64,000 nucleotides of DNA from Pedobacter sp. BS3 (GCF_008274585.1 NZ_VTRT01000001.1:620001-684000), one strand, 5' to 3'; positions 24,621-34,542 are shown, numbered from the stretch's first letter. Numbers and translations are program-made. Notes: generated from the sequence alone by a model not told the origin.

Positions 24621-25544
24621 TTATCTTAGTTTTAGCAGTCGCTTTATCCTGTACTTTAGTTTTCCTTTCTTTTTGGATCCGGCGCCAAAATCCCTATGAA
24701 GCAAAATCACATCGGCTTGTTTTTCGGGTAAAATATACCTGGGATGTTCAATGGAATGGGGCAAAGGTTCAAGAGGAAGGTTAGCGTTCGGATCATCGCT
24801 TGCAAAAGTATGCGTACCATCGGCTCTAAAGCCAATATTCGATACAAGATTGTAATTGGGAATAATGCATAAGCCGTTATTGAAAAAATTGCTGATGCCA
24901 ACCTGGTAGTCCCAGGTATCTATCATTCCTTGTTTTAACCGGTGAAAAATATCGCACCAGCCTTCAACGAGAACAAGGTCATTAAATATTTTGCTGAATT
25001 GCTCTTCAACTTCGCTTTCATGATATTGATTCAGCTCCACATCATATTGTTGCCAAACCCTTCTCCACGCGGCCCATCCCCAAACATGCACATTATTTGA
25101 AAAGTAATAGGTTGCGTTACCCCATTTTTTTCCGTAATGTAAATTACAGCCCGCTATGTGCCTGATGCGTGTATCGTGCCTGTAACGTTCAAGCATCAGG
25201 TCGCAGAACCTGAAGAAATCATTGCCCGGCAGGCAATCGTCTTCCAGTATAATGCCTTCATTTTCATGCTCAAAAAACCAGGTAACTGCCGATGATACGC
25301 CATACTTACACCCCATATTAGAATCTCTGTAAAGTATTTTAACCTCGCAGGGCCAGTCAACCTGTATGAGCTCCCTGGTGGCTTTGCATAACAGCGATTC
25401 ATTTTCACGGTCGGGTTTGGGGCCATCGGCAGCAACATATAGCCTGGGCGGTTTAGCCTCACGTATTTTTTCAAATACCCTGGCCGATGTATCAGGGCGT
25501 TTGTAAATAATAAATAAAACTGCTGAACGGGTTTGATACAGCAT
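24621..25544 (-). CDS. GT-A fold glycosyltransferase (HlpA-like)
   Basis: A 307-residue cytoplasmic protein with a nucleotide-sugar-transferase fold. The N-terminus (LFIIYKRPDTSARVFEKI) and the strand YVAADGPKPD are followed by the metal-binding acidic motif LEDDCLPGNDFFRF (about 96-109) and a conserved VWGWAAWRRVW acceptor-side segment. Proteins of this type are often annotated as 'hemolytic protein HlpA-like' or simply glycosyltransferase; I see no basis for hemolysis. The C-terminus is basic (KKKGKLKYRIKRLLKLR). The gene is 3 bp from the ABC transporter gene, implying one operon. Donor and acceptor sugars are unknown. Confidence 0.82.
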   Translation of the reverse strand: MLYQTRSAVLFIIYKRPDTSARVFEKIREAKPPRLYVAADGPKPDRENESLLCKATRELIQVDWPCEVKILYRDSNMGCKYGVSSAVTWFFEHENEGIILEDDCLPGNDFFRFCDLMLERYRHDTRIRHIAGCNLHYGKKWGNATYYFSNNVHVWGWAAWRRVWQQYDVELNQYHESEVEEQFSKIFNDLVLVEGWCDIFHRLKQGMIDTWDYQVGISNFFNNGLCIIPNYNLVSNIGFRADGTHTFASDDPNANLPLEPLPHSIEHPRYILPEKQADVILLHRDFGAGSKKKGKLKYRIKRLLKLR

Positions 25545-25547
25545 GGT

Positions 25548-27368
25548 TTACACTTCAAAGGTTTGCATATCGATCAGGCGTTTATATAAACCGTTATGTG
25601 CTATCAGTTCTAAATGTGTGCCTTGCTCAACAATCTGTCCGGCTTCCAGAACAATAATTTTGTCGGCATTCTGAATAGTGCTTAAACGATGGGCGATGAC
25701 CAACGTCGTGCGGTTCTGCATCAATTTATTCAAAGCATCCTGTACCAGGCGCTCTGATTCGGTATCCAGGGCTGAAGTAGCTTCATCCAGCAGCATGATA
25801 GGCGGATTGGTAAGTACGGCCCTTGCAATGTTAATGCGTTGTTTTTGTCCGCCCGAAAGTTTTACGCCCCTGTCGCCGATATTGGTTTGATAACCATGCT
25901 CGGTTTGCATGATGAAATCATGTGCGTTGGCAATGCGGGCGGCTGCCTCCACTTCTTCAAGAGTAGCGTTGGGCTTGCCAAAGGCGATGTTGTTAAAAAT
26001 ACTATCATTAAATAAGATGGATTCCTGGTTAACAAAACCCATCTGTGAACGTAAAGAGTTTGCTTTTATGTTGCGAGTATCTATATCATCAAAAAGTATA
26101 GCACCATTGTCAGGCTCAATAAAACGAGGAATCAGATCCATCAATGTAGATTTACCTCCACCCGAAGGGCCAACCAATGCGATGGTTTTGCCTTTGGGAA
26201 TAATTAACGAAATACTGTCGAGCACCTGTTTATCGCCATAAGCGAAACTTACATTTTTAAACTCGATGCTTTTATTGAAGCCATTTACCTCAACAGCATT
26301 AATGCCATCAATAACGGCAGGTTTGGTATCTATGAGTTCTAAGACCCGTTCGCCGGCAGCTATACCCTGATGAATATTACTAAAGGAATCGCTAATGGCT
26401 TTTACCGGACGTGTAAGCTGTGAGAAAATACCAATATATACGATGAACTGGGCTGATGTTAACTCGGATTGCTTATTTAATATCAGGTATCCGCCATACA
26501 GCACAATGCCGGCCACCATCAGGATGCTTAAAAACTGCGAGGTTGGCGATGCCAGTTGCTGCCGCCGGGCCATGGCCTTAACAATATTGGTGTAACGCCT
26601 GTTCTCTTCATTAAACTTCTGTTTCATGCGCTCGGCAGCATTAAACGCTTTAACGATTTTCATGCCGGTTAAGGTTTCATCCAGGTAGCTGATCATGATA
26701 CCGAACGATTGTTGCAGGTTAATAGCCTGCTGTTTAAGTGTTTTAACAATACGGGCTACTACCAAACCGGCTAAAGGCACTACGAGTAATGAGATCAGCG
26801 TAAGCTTTACCGATATATTCAGCAGCATAATCAGGTAAGCAATAATTTGCAGTGGCTCCTTAAAAACCACCTGTAGCGTACCCGTAACCGAAAATTGTAC
26901 TACCTGTACATCGTTGGTTACTTTTGACATGATATTACCCTTACGTTCATTATTGAAATAACCAAGATGGAGGTTGACCATATTGTTAAATACGGCTTTA
27001 CGTAAGTTGAGCAGGGTATGCGCTCTAAGGTTCTCCATGATCCGCTGGGCGAGATAAGTAAAAACATTAGCCAGTAATACTGAAATAACAATAACCGCAC
27101 AAACATATTGTAATGTTGCCCAGGCGCCATAATGATCAATAAAGTAGGAGGTATAATATTTAAACATACCCATAATATCCCATGCGGATGGAGCTGTGGC
27201 TGGCAGGGAAACACTTTTAGTATTATTAAACAGGGTATCGAGCAGAGGAGCTAACAACGCCAGGTTAAGCGTATTAAATACTACTGAAAGTAACGTTGCG
27301 ATGATATAAGGAATAGCAAATTTTTCGATAGGTTTAGCAAAGGAAAGAAGGCGGAAATAGGTCTTCAT
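25548..27368 (-). CDS. ABC exporter half-transporter (MsbA-like, permease fused to ATPase)
   Basis: A 606-residue type IV ABC exporter. Six membrane helices occupy about 1-330, with the coupling-helix region around KGNIMSKVTNDV. The ATPase domain (about 365-603) has Walker A GPSGGGKST at 400-408, the Q-loop, the signature LSGGQ at 504-508, Walker B IMLLDEA at about 524-530 and switch His560. It acts as a homodimer in the inner membrane and flips or exports lipid-linked substrates. Placed among glycosyltransferases, including two of the heptosyltransferase family, it probably moves a lipopolysaccharide or lipid-linked glycan. It is not necessarily the essential lipid A flippase, which may be encoded elsewhere. 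Confidence 0.93.
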   Translation of the reverse strand: MKTYFRLLSFAKPIEKFAIPYIIATLLSVVFNTLNLALLAPLLDTLFNNTKSVSLPATAPSAWDIMGMFKYYTSYFIDHYGAWATLQYVCAVIVISVLLANVFTYLAQRIMENLRAHTLLNLRKAVFNNMVNLHLGYFNNERKGNIMSKVTNDVQVVQFSVTGTLQVVFKEPLQIIAYLIMLLNISVKLTLISLLVVPLAGLVVARIVKTLKQQAINLQQSFGIMISYLDETLTGMKIVKAFNAAERMKQKFNEENRRYTNIVKAMARRQQLASPTSQFLSILMVAGIVLYGGYLILNKQSELTSAQFIVYIGIFSQLTRPVKAISDSFSNIHQGIAAGERVLELIDTKPAVIDGINAVEVNGFNKSIEFKNVSFAYGDKQVLDSISLIIPKGKTIALVGPSGGGKSTLMDLIPRFIEPDNGAILFDDIDTRNIKANSLRSQMGFVNQESILFNDSIFNNIAFGKPNATLEEVEAAARIANAHDFIMQTEHGYQTNIGDRGVKLSGGQKQRINIARAVLTNPPIMLLDEATSALDTESERLVQDALNKLMQNRTTLVIAHRLSTIQNADKIIVLEAGQIVEQGTHLELIAHNGLYKRLIDMQTFEV

Positions 27369-27445
27369 TAAAAATTAAATAATTCACAAAATTATAAAGA
27401 TATTTCCGATGTGATGTAGTTACACATAAAACTTACATTCATGTG

Positions 27446-28591
27446 TTATGATTGGGTGTATATCAGTTCGTTAAAGGCTTGCCATACTTGATCTACGGTA
27501 TTTATTGCCACACAAGGATATGTTTCGTTTTCTTTAAGTGGATAAATACAATTCCAGTTACAATTAAAACAAGGCAGCAGGGTATAAACAAATTTCATGT
27601 TTGCGGCGAGGTGTTCGGGGTAAGGGATAAACCGTTGATAATGGGCAACACCGTGAATACATAATACCGGAGTGTTACAGGCGGCGGCTATATGCACTGC
27701 ACTGGTGTCGTTTGTAATTATACAGGCTGCTCCGGCAATTAACTCAATAAGTTCAGGTAATGTGGTTTGCGCTACTTTGCTGCTTACGCGTTCTAAGGAC
27801 AATTCGCTGAGCATATTTTCAGCATGATGAATGTCTTGTTTACCACCGGCAATAACCAGCGACAAACCGGTTTGTTGAAGTATGCGTTTTGCAAGTGCAA
27901 TAAAATTAGTTGTTCCCCACTCCCGGCCAGCATAGCCCGCCCCAGGAAATAAAACTATATAGTTTCCGCGTTGAGCCTTTACGGGTAACCAGGGTTTATC
28001 GATATCAGCAGGCTGTCCGGTTACCCGTTCTATAAAGTATTTACTGCGTTCAAATTCAAAGTGTATATGTGCGGGTAATTGTAATTTACTGCTATAAAAC
28101 TTATCGGTTTTCCGTTTGTATTTAGGCAATATGCGCTCATTATCGCTTTGAAAGCCTATAATGGTTTTGGCGGCAGTAAGTGCGGCCATGCCATCAATCA
28201 TTAACGTACGGGAATAAGTAGGTTGTAATACTATGGTATAATTCCGTTTAAATAACTGCCATCCTATAGCCAGGCACTTCATAGGCTTATCATATATCTT
28301 ATCGGCTTGTATAAAAAATACTGCCGACAGATATTCCCGGTCATACACCGTTACCAGATCACGCCATACCGTATTGCCTAATAAATCAATTTCATAATCT
28401 TTAAATTTCTGCGACTGTTTAAGTATGGCGATATAATTTCTGAATAAGATATAATCGCCAATTTCATCGGTTTTGATGAGCAGTAAACGCTTATGTTTTG
28501 GTCTTAAAAATGCCAGAAACCGTAAAATAAACGGGAGTTTTAATAGAATAAACCGGCTTATTCTGAATGAATTTCTGTTTTCTATTTTCAT
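27446..28591 (-). CDS. Glycosyltransferase family 9 (heptosyltransferase-like)
   Basis: A 381-residue GT-B enzyme of the ADP-heptose:LPS heptosyltransferase family. The N-terminal domain starts LLIKTDEIGDYILFRNYI, the linker region has LFPGAGYAGREWG, and the C-terminal donor domain has CIITNDTSAVHIAAACNTPVLCIHG. A C-terminal cysteine cluster (PCFNCNWNCIYP, then TYPCV) follows and may bind metal or form disulfides. The gene starts immediately after the stop of the gene upstream (adjacent stop and start codons), so they are translationally coupled. It probably adds a sugar to a lipopolysaccharide core or similar glycan. Confidence 0.9.
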   Translation of the reverse strand: MKIENRNSFRISRFILLKLPFILRFLAFLRPKHKRLLLIKTDEIGDYILFRNYIAILKQSQKFKDYEIDLLGNTVWRDLVTVYDREYLSAVFFIQADKIYDKPMKCLAIGWQLFKRNYTIVLQPTYSRTLMIDGMAALTAAKTIIGFQSDNERILPKYKRKTDKFYSSKLQLPAHIHFEFERSKYFIERVTGQPADIDKPWLPVKAQRGNYIVLFPGAGYAGREWGTTNFIALAKRILQQTGLSLVIAGGKQDIHHAENMLSELSLERVSSKVAQTTLPELIELIAGAACIITNDTSAVHIAAACNTPVLCIHGVAHYQRFIPYPEHLAANMKFVYTLLPCFNCNWNCIYPLKENETYPCVAINTVDQVWQAFNELIYTQS

Positions 28592-30499
28592 TTATTTTGC
28601 TAAATCCTCAAAAAGCTGCTCAAGCTGTTGTTTTACTTTTTCAGGTGAATAAGCAGATATGGCCTCACCAGTTGCTGCATGTATGGTATTCCATAACGGC
28701 TCGTCATTATACAAACGGATAATGGCGTCGGCAAAGTCTTTCACATCATCTGCAATAAGCACATTTTGATCATGTATGAGGTTCATACCTTCTGCACCGA
28801 TGGTAGTAGAAACCGTTGGCAGTCCATATTCGAGGCCCTGTCCGATTTTACCTTTCATACCGGCGCCATAGCGTAATGGTGCTACAAAAACCCGGCTTTC
28901 CTTGAAATAAGATGATACGTTGGGCAAATATCCGGGTACAAAGACCTGTTCTGAAGCAAGAGCGTTCACTTCCGGCGGAGGATAGCTGCCCAACAAATAT
29001 AACGGGATATTTTTTTGATGCTGCCATACCAACGGCATAATTTCCTGTACCAGCCATAATGCGGCATCTACATTTGGCTGATGTTTATATCCACCAATAA
29101 ATAAAATACCCTGGCGTTCCCCGAAGGACAATACCGGCTGGACAATTTTGGGTGTATGAATATTGGGAATAACGTACACATTGCGGATACCTTGCTCTTC
29201 CAGGATATTTTTCTCGGTATGAGTAACCGTAATGGTAGCATCAGATTTACGGGCAATATCCAGCTCCTGCAATTTTGTTTTTAATGCTCCTTTGCGCAAT
29301 TTTTCATCCTGCTGTTGCTCCGCTTGTCGTAACATCCTGATGTAATGCAGGTCAACCGTATCAAAGATCAGCCTGATGTTTTTATTCTTACAGATAACCG
29401 GGCGATACTTTTTGTTAAGCGAGGGGCGGGAGATCCAGGCGTAATCGATAATTGACAAGCTGTTTTTAAGCTGACGGAGCATGGCTTTGCGGTTGGGCCG
29501 GTGCAGGATGCTGATCACGCCCATTGATTGCAATTCTGTGTAATAGGGTTCTGTAAGCTGGCCGTCGTCGGGAAGATAGATAACCTGCAAGTTGAGGCTG
29601 GTGAATAGTTTGATTAGCTCAAACAGGCGCTGTGCACCGGATGACTTATCGTAAGCGGGAAGATTATCTTCGATAATGAGGATAGTTTTTTTGCCGGGCT
29701 GTTTTTCAATTTTACCCGTGAGATGACGTTGATAAAAATGTTGTTTCCGGCCGGAACCGGATAATAGTGCTTTTGCCAGTTTGCCTGTTCCAAGCATGCG
29801 ATTTAAATACCGGAGATAATCTTTAGTGTTCAGACATTGTTTAAACCATTCGTGTTTCTCCTGGTAATATAAGGGATCGGGTGTGGTATGAGAATATCCT
29901 CCTTCTGTGAAGTGGGCCACAATAAGATCGTGAAATTCCTTTTTAAACTCCGTATCAGTCCAGCAACGGACATTCAGGTGATAATCGGCAAAAACAGGAT
30001 ATCTTGAATCATATAAATACTTGCTGAATACTGTGCGGGGATAAAATATAGCCTGATGGCATACATTTTCTTTGGTGATTTTGTAGGTGCTGTAAGGTTT
30101 TGAATAAGGTTTACCGTTAAATATTACCCCACCGTAATATATGGTGTTTTCATCCTTCAGAAAAGGTACCATTTGTGCAAACCCTTCCTTTAGAAAATCA
30201 TCAGCGCCTATAAAATATAACCATTTTCCACGGGCAATTTTTACCGATTTGTTCATGGCGTCATAAATGCCTTTGTCGGGTTCGCTTACCCACTGGTCAA
30301 TAACCGAAGCATTTTGAGCTATAATTTCCACCGTGTTATCAGTACTGGCGCCATCAATAATGATAAACTCTATCTGTGGGGTTTTATAGGTGCTGATATT
30401 GCTGATCAGTTGTGGTAATAATTTAGCTGCATTTCTTACTACGGTTATAATAGATAATACCGGTTGCTGATCAGTGTTGTATGAATCGGTTAATGCCAT
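28592..30499 (-). CDS. Two-domain glycosyltransferase (GT2 fused to GT4)
   Basis: A 635-residue fusion of two enzymes. Residues about 14-220 are a GT2 (GT-A) domain of the WcaA type: LSIITVVRNAAKLL, FIIIDGASTDNTVEII, and the metal site YFIGADDFL. Residues about 265-632 form a GT-B domain ending in a GT4 signature: ILFIGGYKHQPNVDAALWLV and VFVAPLRYGAGMKGKIGQGL, then EYGLPTVSTTIGAEGM. The two parts usually occur as separate proteins. The fusion suggests two consecutive sugar additions. It lies in a run of minus-strand glycosyltransferase genes with minimal spacing. Confidence 0.9.
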   Translation of the reverse strand: MALTDSYNTDQQPVLSIITVVRNAAKLLPQLISNISTYKTPQIEFIIIDGASTDNTVEIIAQNASVIDQWVSEPDKGIYDAMNKSVKIARGKWLYFIGADDFLKEGFAQMVPFLKDENTIYYGGVIFNGKPYSKPYSTYKITKENVCHQAIFYPRTVFSKYLYDSRYPVFADYHLNVRCWTDTEFKKEFHDLIVAHFTEGGYSHTTPDPLYYQEKHEWFKQCLNTKDYLRYLNRMLGTGKLAKALLSGSGRKQHFYQRHLTGKIEKQPGKKTILIIEDNLPAYDKSSGAQRLFELIKLFTSLNLQVIYLPDDGQLTEPYYTELQSMGVISILHRPNRKAMLRQLKNSLSIIDYAWISRPSLNKKYRPVICKNKNIRLIFDTVDLHYIRMLRQAEQQQDEKLRKGALKTKLQELDIARKSDATITVTHTEKNILEEQGIRNVYVIPNIHTPKIVQPVLSFGERQGILFIGGYKHQPNVDAALWLVQEIMPLVWQHQKNIPLYLLGSYPPPEVNALASEQVFVPGYLPNVSSYFKESRVFVAPLRYGAGMKGKIGQGLEYGLPTVSTTIGAEGMNLIHDQNVLIADDVKDFADAIIRLYNDEPLWNTIHAATGEAISAYSPEKVKQQLEQLFEDLAK

Positions 30500-30524
30500 A
30501 AGCGTTTAATGGTATAGACAAGGT

Positions 30525-31433
30525 TTACGGGTTGATAAAGTATTTGCGGGCATGGTTTAACTTGCTTATCCATGATTTCTTTTTGAAATAAAATAAAACA
30601 TTCATGTGGATAAGTACAAACATACCCAATGAGAATGAAGCTCCTGCTGTCAACCTGTTTTGCAGCAATGCCGCCAGTTTCCGGACGAATACCTGGTGCC
30701 GGCCAATAGCGGCCGATGCAAATTGTTGTACCTGCTGCACTTGTAATACAAGTTTATCCTGCTCTATGTTGGTTTTACGGGTATTCAATATGTTGGTGCT
30801 GGTTTGGGCATGTTGCCTGTATTTTACCAGTTTATTGGTTAGAAAATCAATAGTTCCATTATTACAGGCCTGGAAGGCCAGCCACCAGTCATGTGCAATG
30901 ACTTCCGGGAAAGGCATAGCCATTTTGGCAAGCTGCTTTTTCATGAGTATGGTATGGCCGGAGACACAATTCTCAAGCAGAAAGGGGCGTATATCCGCCC
31001 CCCGGTAAAAGTTTTTAATGTCAGATACCGATTTCCCTATAGAGATGCCGGCCTCATCAATTAATTCAGAGTCATGATAAATAAGCAAATGATCGCCAAT
31101 AAATTGCACCATTTGATGCAGTTTATTTTTATCCCATACATCATCCTGATCGCATAAGGCAATCAGATCGCCCTGGCACAAGGAAATAGCTTTTTCAAAA
31201 TTTTTAGTATATCCCAGGTTCTGGGTATTGTAAAAAATCTTTATCCAGGGATATTGGTTGCTGTAGCTTTCTAATATTTCTTTGGTGCTGTCGCCGGAAC
31301 AATCGTCAACGCATATCAATTCTACAGGATTGTAAGTTTGTTCAATAATTGAATTTAATTGCTCACGGAGGTACTGCGAACCATTATAGGTACATAAAGC
31401 TATAGATATTGTTGGCTGGGCTATGGTGTTCAT
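30525..31433 (-). CDS. Glycosyltransferase family 2
   Basis: A 302-residue GT-A protein. ISIALCTYNGSQYLREQL opens the nucleotide-binding domain, LICVDDCSGDSTKEIL carries the first Asp pair, and ALCDQDDVWDKNKL is the DxD metal site typical of rhamnosyl-/galactosyl-type GT2 enzymes. The C-terminus has one hydrophobic segment (about 265-285, SLGMFVLIHMNVLFYF) that may touch the membrane. It lies between a GT2-GT4 fusion and another GT2 in the surface-glycan operon. Confidence 0.9.
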   Translation of the reverse strand: MNTIAQPTISIALCTYNGSQYLREQLNSIIEQTYNPVELICVDDCSGDSTKEILESYSNQYPWIKIFYNTQNLGYTKNFEKAISLCQGDLIALCDQDDVWDKNKLHQMVQFIGDHLLIYHDSELIDEAGISIGKSVSDIKNFYRGADIRPFLLENCVSGHTILMKKQLAKMAMPFPEVIAHDWWLAFQACNNGTIDFLTNKLVKYRQHAQTSTNILNTRKTNIEQDKLVLQVQQVQQFASAAIGRHQVFVRKLAALLQNRLTAGASFSLGMFVLIHMNVLFYFKKKSWISKLNHARKYFINP

Positions 31434-31463
31434 GCAACCGGAATATGCACAAAATTATCCATA

Positions 31464-32459
31464 TTAACCATTATTTACAGGTTTATTGTGCAGTTGTTGC
31501 ATAATGGATTTTTTTATAGCAGTGAACGGTATAAATTGGAATTGCTCTTTGGCAGTTTGCCTGAAATCCCGTTTATACTTCTTAATCTGTTTAAAATTTT
31601 TGATAAACAACCCGGTTGCCTTATAATAAAAAAAATGCCCTAACGCCCAGCGTATGGTCAATGATGCAACTAAAATACCGGCCCACGCATATAACCTGAA
31701 GCCATCCAGGTGTAAATAATGCAGCTGTAATTTATTGCGTGTGCTGATAATTTTAATGTATTTCCTGGTACTGTGTTTCTTAATTGTTGCAGACACCAGG
31801 TGATGGCAAACTGCCTGATCTTCGTAATAGCATTTCCAGCCGCATTCCCAGGCCCGCAGGGACAGATCCAGGTCTTCCTGGTAGAAGGGTGAGAATAATT
31901 CGTTAAAACTTCCCAGGGCGATCAGCTTTTTACGTTCAACCAAAGCGTTTGCACCACTCAGATATAGTGTATAGATATCGCGGTTCGCAGAATCGAAAGG
32001 AACGTCCTTAAAGCTATTGATCTTAAAAACAGACGCTGACGGAAATTTACAGGCTTCGGCAATATGGTTGCTGTTTGCCTGCATGATTGTGCCCATTACA
32101 CCAAACGTATCCTGGTGATTAAAGTAGGGTAATACATGCTCAAAATAATCTTCATCAGGAATAATATCACTGTTCAGCAGCATGACCAGTTTCATTGACG
32201 CCCGGGCGATGCCACGGTTTATATTTTTTGAAAATCCGCCATTATGGGTGCCGGGTATACAGATAATATCCGGATAATTTTTTTGCAGGAACGGTACACT
32301 ATCGTCTGTAGATGCATCATCAGGGATGATAATTTCATAGAGACAACCGCTTCGGTTAAGTGCAGAAACCAGATAAGGCAAATTATTCTCAAGCAAATGC
32401 CTTCCATTATAGTTGGGAATAATAACTGATATGCTTAAATGCTTATTTTTCCCACTCAT
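31464..32459 (-). CDS. Glycosyltransferase family 2
   Basis: A 331-residue GT2 enzyme: ISVIIPNYNGRHLLENNLP, then IIIPDDASTDDSVPFL and the DxD-equivalent LLNSDIIPDEDYFEHV; the acceptor-side LSGANALVERKKL and FYQEDLDLSLRAWECGW are typical of rhamnosyltransferase-like members. A hydrophobic segment near 255-275 (LYAWAGILVASLTI) suggests membrane contact. It overlaps the GT9 gene upstream by 17 bp, so translation is coupled. Confidence 0.9.
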   Translation of the reverse strand: MSGKNKHLSISVIIPNYNGRHLLENNLPYLVSALNRSGCLYEIIIPDDASTDDSVPFLQKNYPDIICIPGTHNGGFSKNINRGIARASMKLVMLLNSDIIPDEDYFEHVLPYFNHQDTFGVMGTIMQANSNHIAEACKFPSASVFKINSFKDVPFDSANRDIYTLYLSGANALVERKKLIALGSFNELFSPFYQEDLDLSLRAWECGWKCYYEDQAVCHHLVSATIKKHSTRKYIKIISTRNKLQLHYLHLDGFRLYAWAGILVASLTIRWALGHFFYYKATGLFIKNFKQIKKYKRDFRQTAKEQFQFIPFTAIKKSIMQQLHNKPVNNG

Positions 32460-33441
32460 TTACAATACTGGCTATTTCTTCCGCAGCGATATGAAGCCAA
32501 TGGCTTTTGTGCTTATGTTCATGCTCTTCAACCCATTGTGATTTTGTTCCAATAGGATGCCAGCGTCCCGCATGGATGGGCCTGCTATTGCTATACAGGC
32601 CTAAGCTGTATATGCCTAATGCTGCCGCAATATGCAAAGGGCCTGTACTAGCTGCAAGCAAGCCATCGGCATGTTTTATAAAAGCGATAAACTGGTTTAG
32701 CGATAAGGCTCCCACAATGTCGGTTACGTCATTACTGTGTTGTTTAAGCCAGGCCGTAAGCAGCGGTTTTTCCTTATAAGTTCCGCTAACAAATATACGG
32801 AAGCGGTTTTTATCAATGTTGCTAATCAGCTCTGAATACTTATCCAGGCGCCATTCCCTGGCGCTGCCCCTTGATTTGGGATGGAGAATAAGGTTAAATT
32901 TATCAGGCGATAAAAGCTCGCGATAACGGTCTTCTAACACCGGGATTTTGGTGAGGTTGTAGTATTGCGGAATTTCCTGAATACCGGGAAGTTCATGTAT
33001 ACCTATTCCCTGTAATAGCATGAGGTTAAGCTGGGCCTCATGCAAATCTGAATTTTTCCTGCTCAATGTGATAAAGTTATTGCAGGAAAACCAGTGTGAT
33101 ATGCGGTTGTTGGTGCCAATACGGTTGGGAATACCTGATATTGCTGCCAGAAGCCCAAGGTTTTTGTCAGGATATACATGTATAAATGTATCGATCTGGC
33201 TTTTTCTTAAAAACGAAATCCGCTGGGTATATGAATCACGTAACAGCTCATCGTAATTAATAAAATGATCAATGGCAGAGCAGGCATTAATTACAGCTTC
33301 TGTATAGCTTCTTCCTAAAAATGATATTTCAACATCCGGCAGCTTTTCTTTAATGTAACCGCACATAGGCAGCGTTAAAACAACATCACCAATAGCATCT
33401 GTTCGGCTTATAAGTATATGCTTAGGAGGGGTATTGATCAT
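32443..33441 (-). CDS. Glycosyltransferase family 9 (heptosyltransferase-like)
   Basis: A 332-residue GT-B protein. ILISRTDAIGDVVLTLPM at the N-terminus and LAASTGPLHIAAALGIYSLGLYS in the C-terminal donor site are the family hallmarks; LILHPKSRGSAREWRLDKY lies between domains. It is distinct from the GT9 at 27.4 kb and lacks that protein's cysteine cluster. It overlaps both neighbours (20 bp and 17 bp), so it is tightly coupled in the operon. Activity is probably addition of a heptose or other sugar to a lipid-linked core. Confidence 0.9.
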   Translation of the reverse strand: MINTPPKHILISRTDAIGDVVLTLPMCGYIKEKLPDVEISFLGRSYTEAVINACSAIDHFINYDELLRDSYTQRISFLRKSQIDTFIHVYPDKNLGLLAAISGIPNRIGTNNRISHWFSCNNFITLSRKNSDLHEAQLNLMLLQGIGIHELPGIQEIPQYYNLTKIPVLEDRYRELLSPDKFNLILHPKSRGSAREWRLDKYSELISNIDKNRFRIFVSGTYKEKPLLTAWLKQHSNDVTDIVGALSLNQFIAFIKHADGLLAASTGPLHIAAALGIYSLGLYSNSRPIHAGRWHPIGTKSQWVEEHEHKHKSHWLHIAAEEIASIVNEWEK

Positions 33442-34342
33442 TGTAAAATGATACGGGATTATTTAATTTAAGTTTAAGAAGCCGGTAATTTTTATATTCA
33501 CCTATTCTGATGCCGGTGTATTGGTATATTTTGTTCAGAATTTTTTTACGTAATGAATAGCTGCTCATTTTAGCTATATCGGTTGTGAATTTCCAGTTCG
33601 TGCTTCGGATACGCTCAAGCATCACACCGGGATGCCCACCGGTAAACGGTTTTATCATACCTGCATTTCCATAGTCAAACGTTGCTGTTGCAACAGGAGG
33701 CTCATAAATGGCATTCTTATCATAATACTGATTAAAATTTCTGATCTTATTTACAAGGCCATGCGGAGGTTTTACCCAGCCATAGTGATATATGTAGGCA
33801 TCAATTAACTTAACATTTAGTTTTCTTCCATCAATTCTAAAGCCTTGGGCATCCCGGTATGAATGTATCCGTTTATCATTCCTCACAACGCGTATTTCCC
33901 TTCTGTACCAGTTTCTTGAGTCGGCAAAATAATCGTACGAACCGTAAAAATGAAGGTATTTAAACAGTAATCCCTCTATACGCTTATCGGTTAAACAGGT
34001 TTCCATTTCCTGCCTGATAAGGGGCAGATATTTTTCATGCACACATTCATCGCCTTGTATATAAAAGGCCCAATCTGCATCCGGCGATATAGCGTTAAAG
34101 GCTTTGTTTGTTTCTTCGGCAAATACCTTTCCTCCCTCTCTCAATTGCTCATCCCAGGTTGTATTAATAATTTTAATTTTGGGCGAATTTATATTGGCAA
34201 TAAGCTGGTTGGTGTTATCAGTGCTGTTTCCTGCAGCTACTATAAATTCATCACAGATGGGTAAAATAGAAGTTATTGCTTCAACAATTGCGTAATCGTT
34301 CTGTACAGCATTTCGTATGAATGTAAAACCGCTTACCTTCAT
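33422..34342 (-). CDS. Glycosyltransferase family 2 (WaaE/LgtF-like)
   Basis: I start this gene at the ATG at 34342, giving 306 residues opening MKVSGFTFIRNAVQNDYAIVEAI; the longer in-frame ATG adds 23 residues that do not fit the family. GT-A motifs: CDEFIVAAGNSTDNTNQLI and the catalytic-site strand WAFYIQGDECVHEKYLP. The type resembles beta-1,4-glucosyltransferases of lipopolysaccharide core assembly, but the acceptor cannot be told. It is the first gene of the minus-strand glycan operon; its promoter must lie in 34343-34542, where I find no clear box. Confidence 0.85.
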   Translation of the reverse strand: MKVSGFTFIRNAVQNDYAIVEAITSILPICDEFIVAAGNSTDNTNQLIANINSPKIKIINTTWDEQLREGGKVFAEETNKAFNAISPDADWAFYIQGDECVHEKYLPLIRQEMETCLTDKRIEGLLFKYLHFYGSYDYFADSRNWYRREIRVVRNDKRIHSYRDAQGFRIDGRKLNVKLIDAYIYHYGWVKPPHGLVNKIRNFNQYYDKNAIYEPPVATATFDYGNAGMIKPFTGGHPGVMLERIRSTNWKFTTDIAKMSSYSLRKKILNKIYQYTGIRIGEYKNYRLLKLKLNNPVSFYNDQYPS

Positions 34343-34542
34343 TATTATTTTATTTACCGGTCGTAAAAATAAACATTTATTACTAACGGAAACTGCAAAA
34401 AGGGTCGGCATCGTTAAGCGATCATTTTTAAATTCTATATAAAACGTTAATGTGCAACCTTGCGCTACACTACATGATAATTTTATCTATTCCTTACCTG
34501 CCATTAACTTAAATTTCATAGCTTAGCATTGTCAGGGATGTT

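Noticed and set aside
24621-25544. Hemolysin annotation for the HlpA-like protein
   Set aside because: The protein is a GT-A-type enzyme with an acidic metal motif and lies among glycosyltransferases; nothing suggests hemolysis.
34343-34411. Longer N-terminus of the first GT2 gene
   Set aside because: The family starts at MKVSGFTFIRNA; the extra residues are not conserved-looking and not preceded by any start signal.
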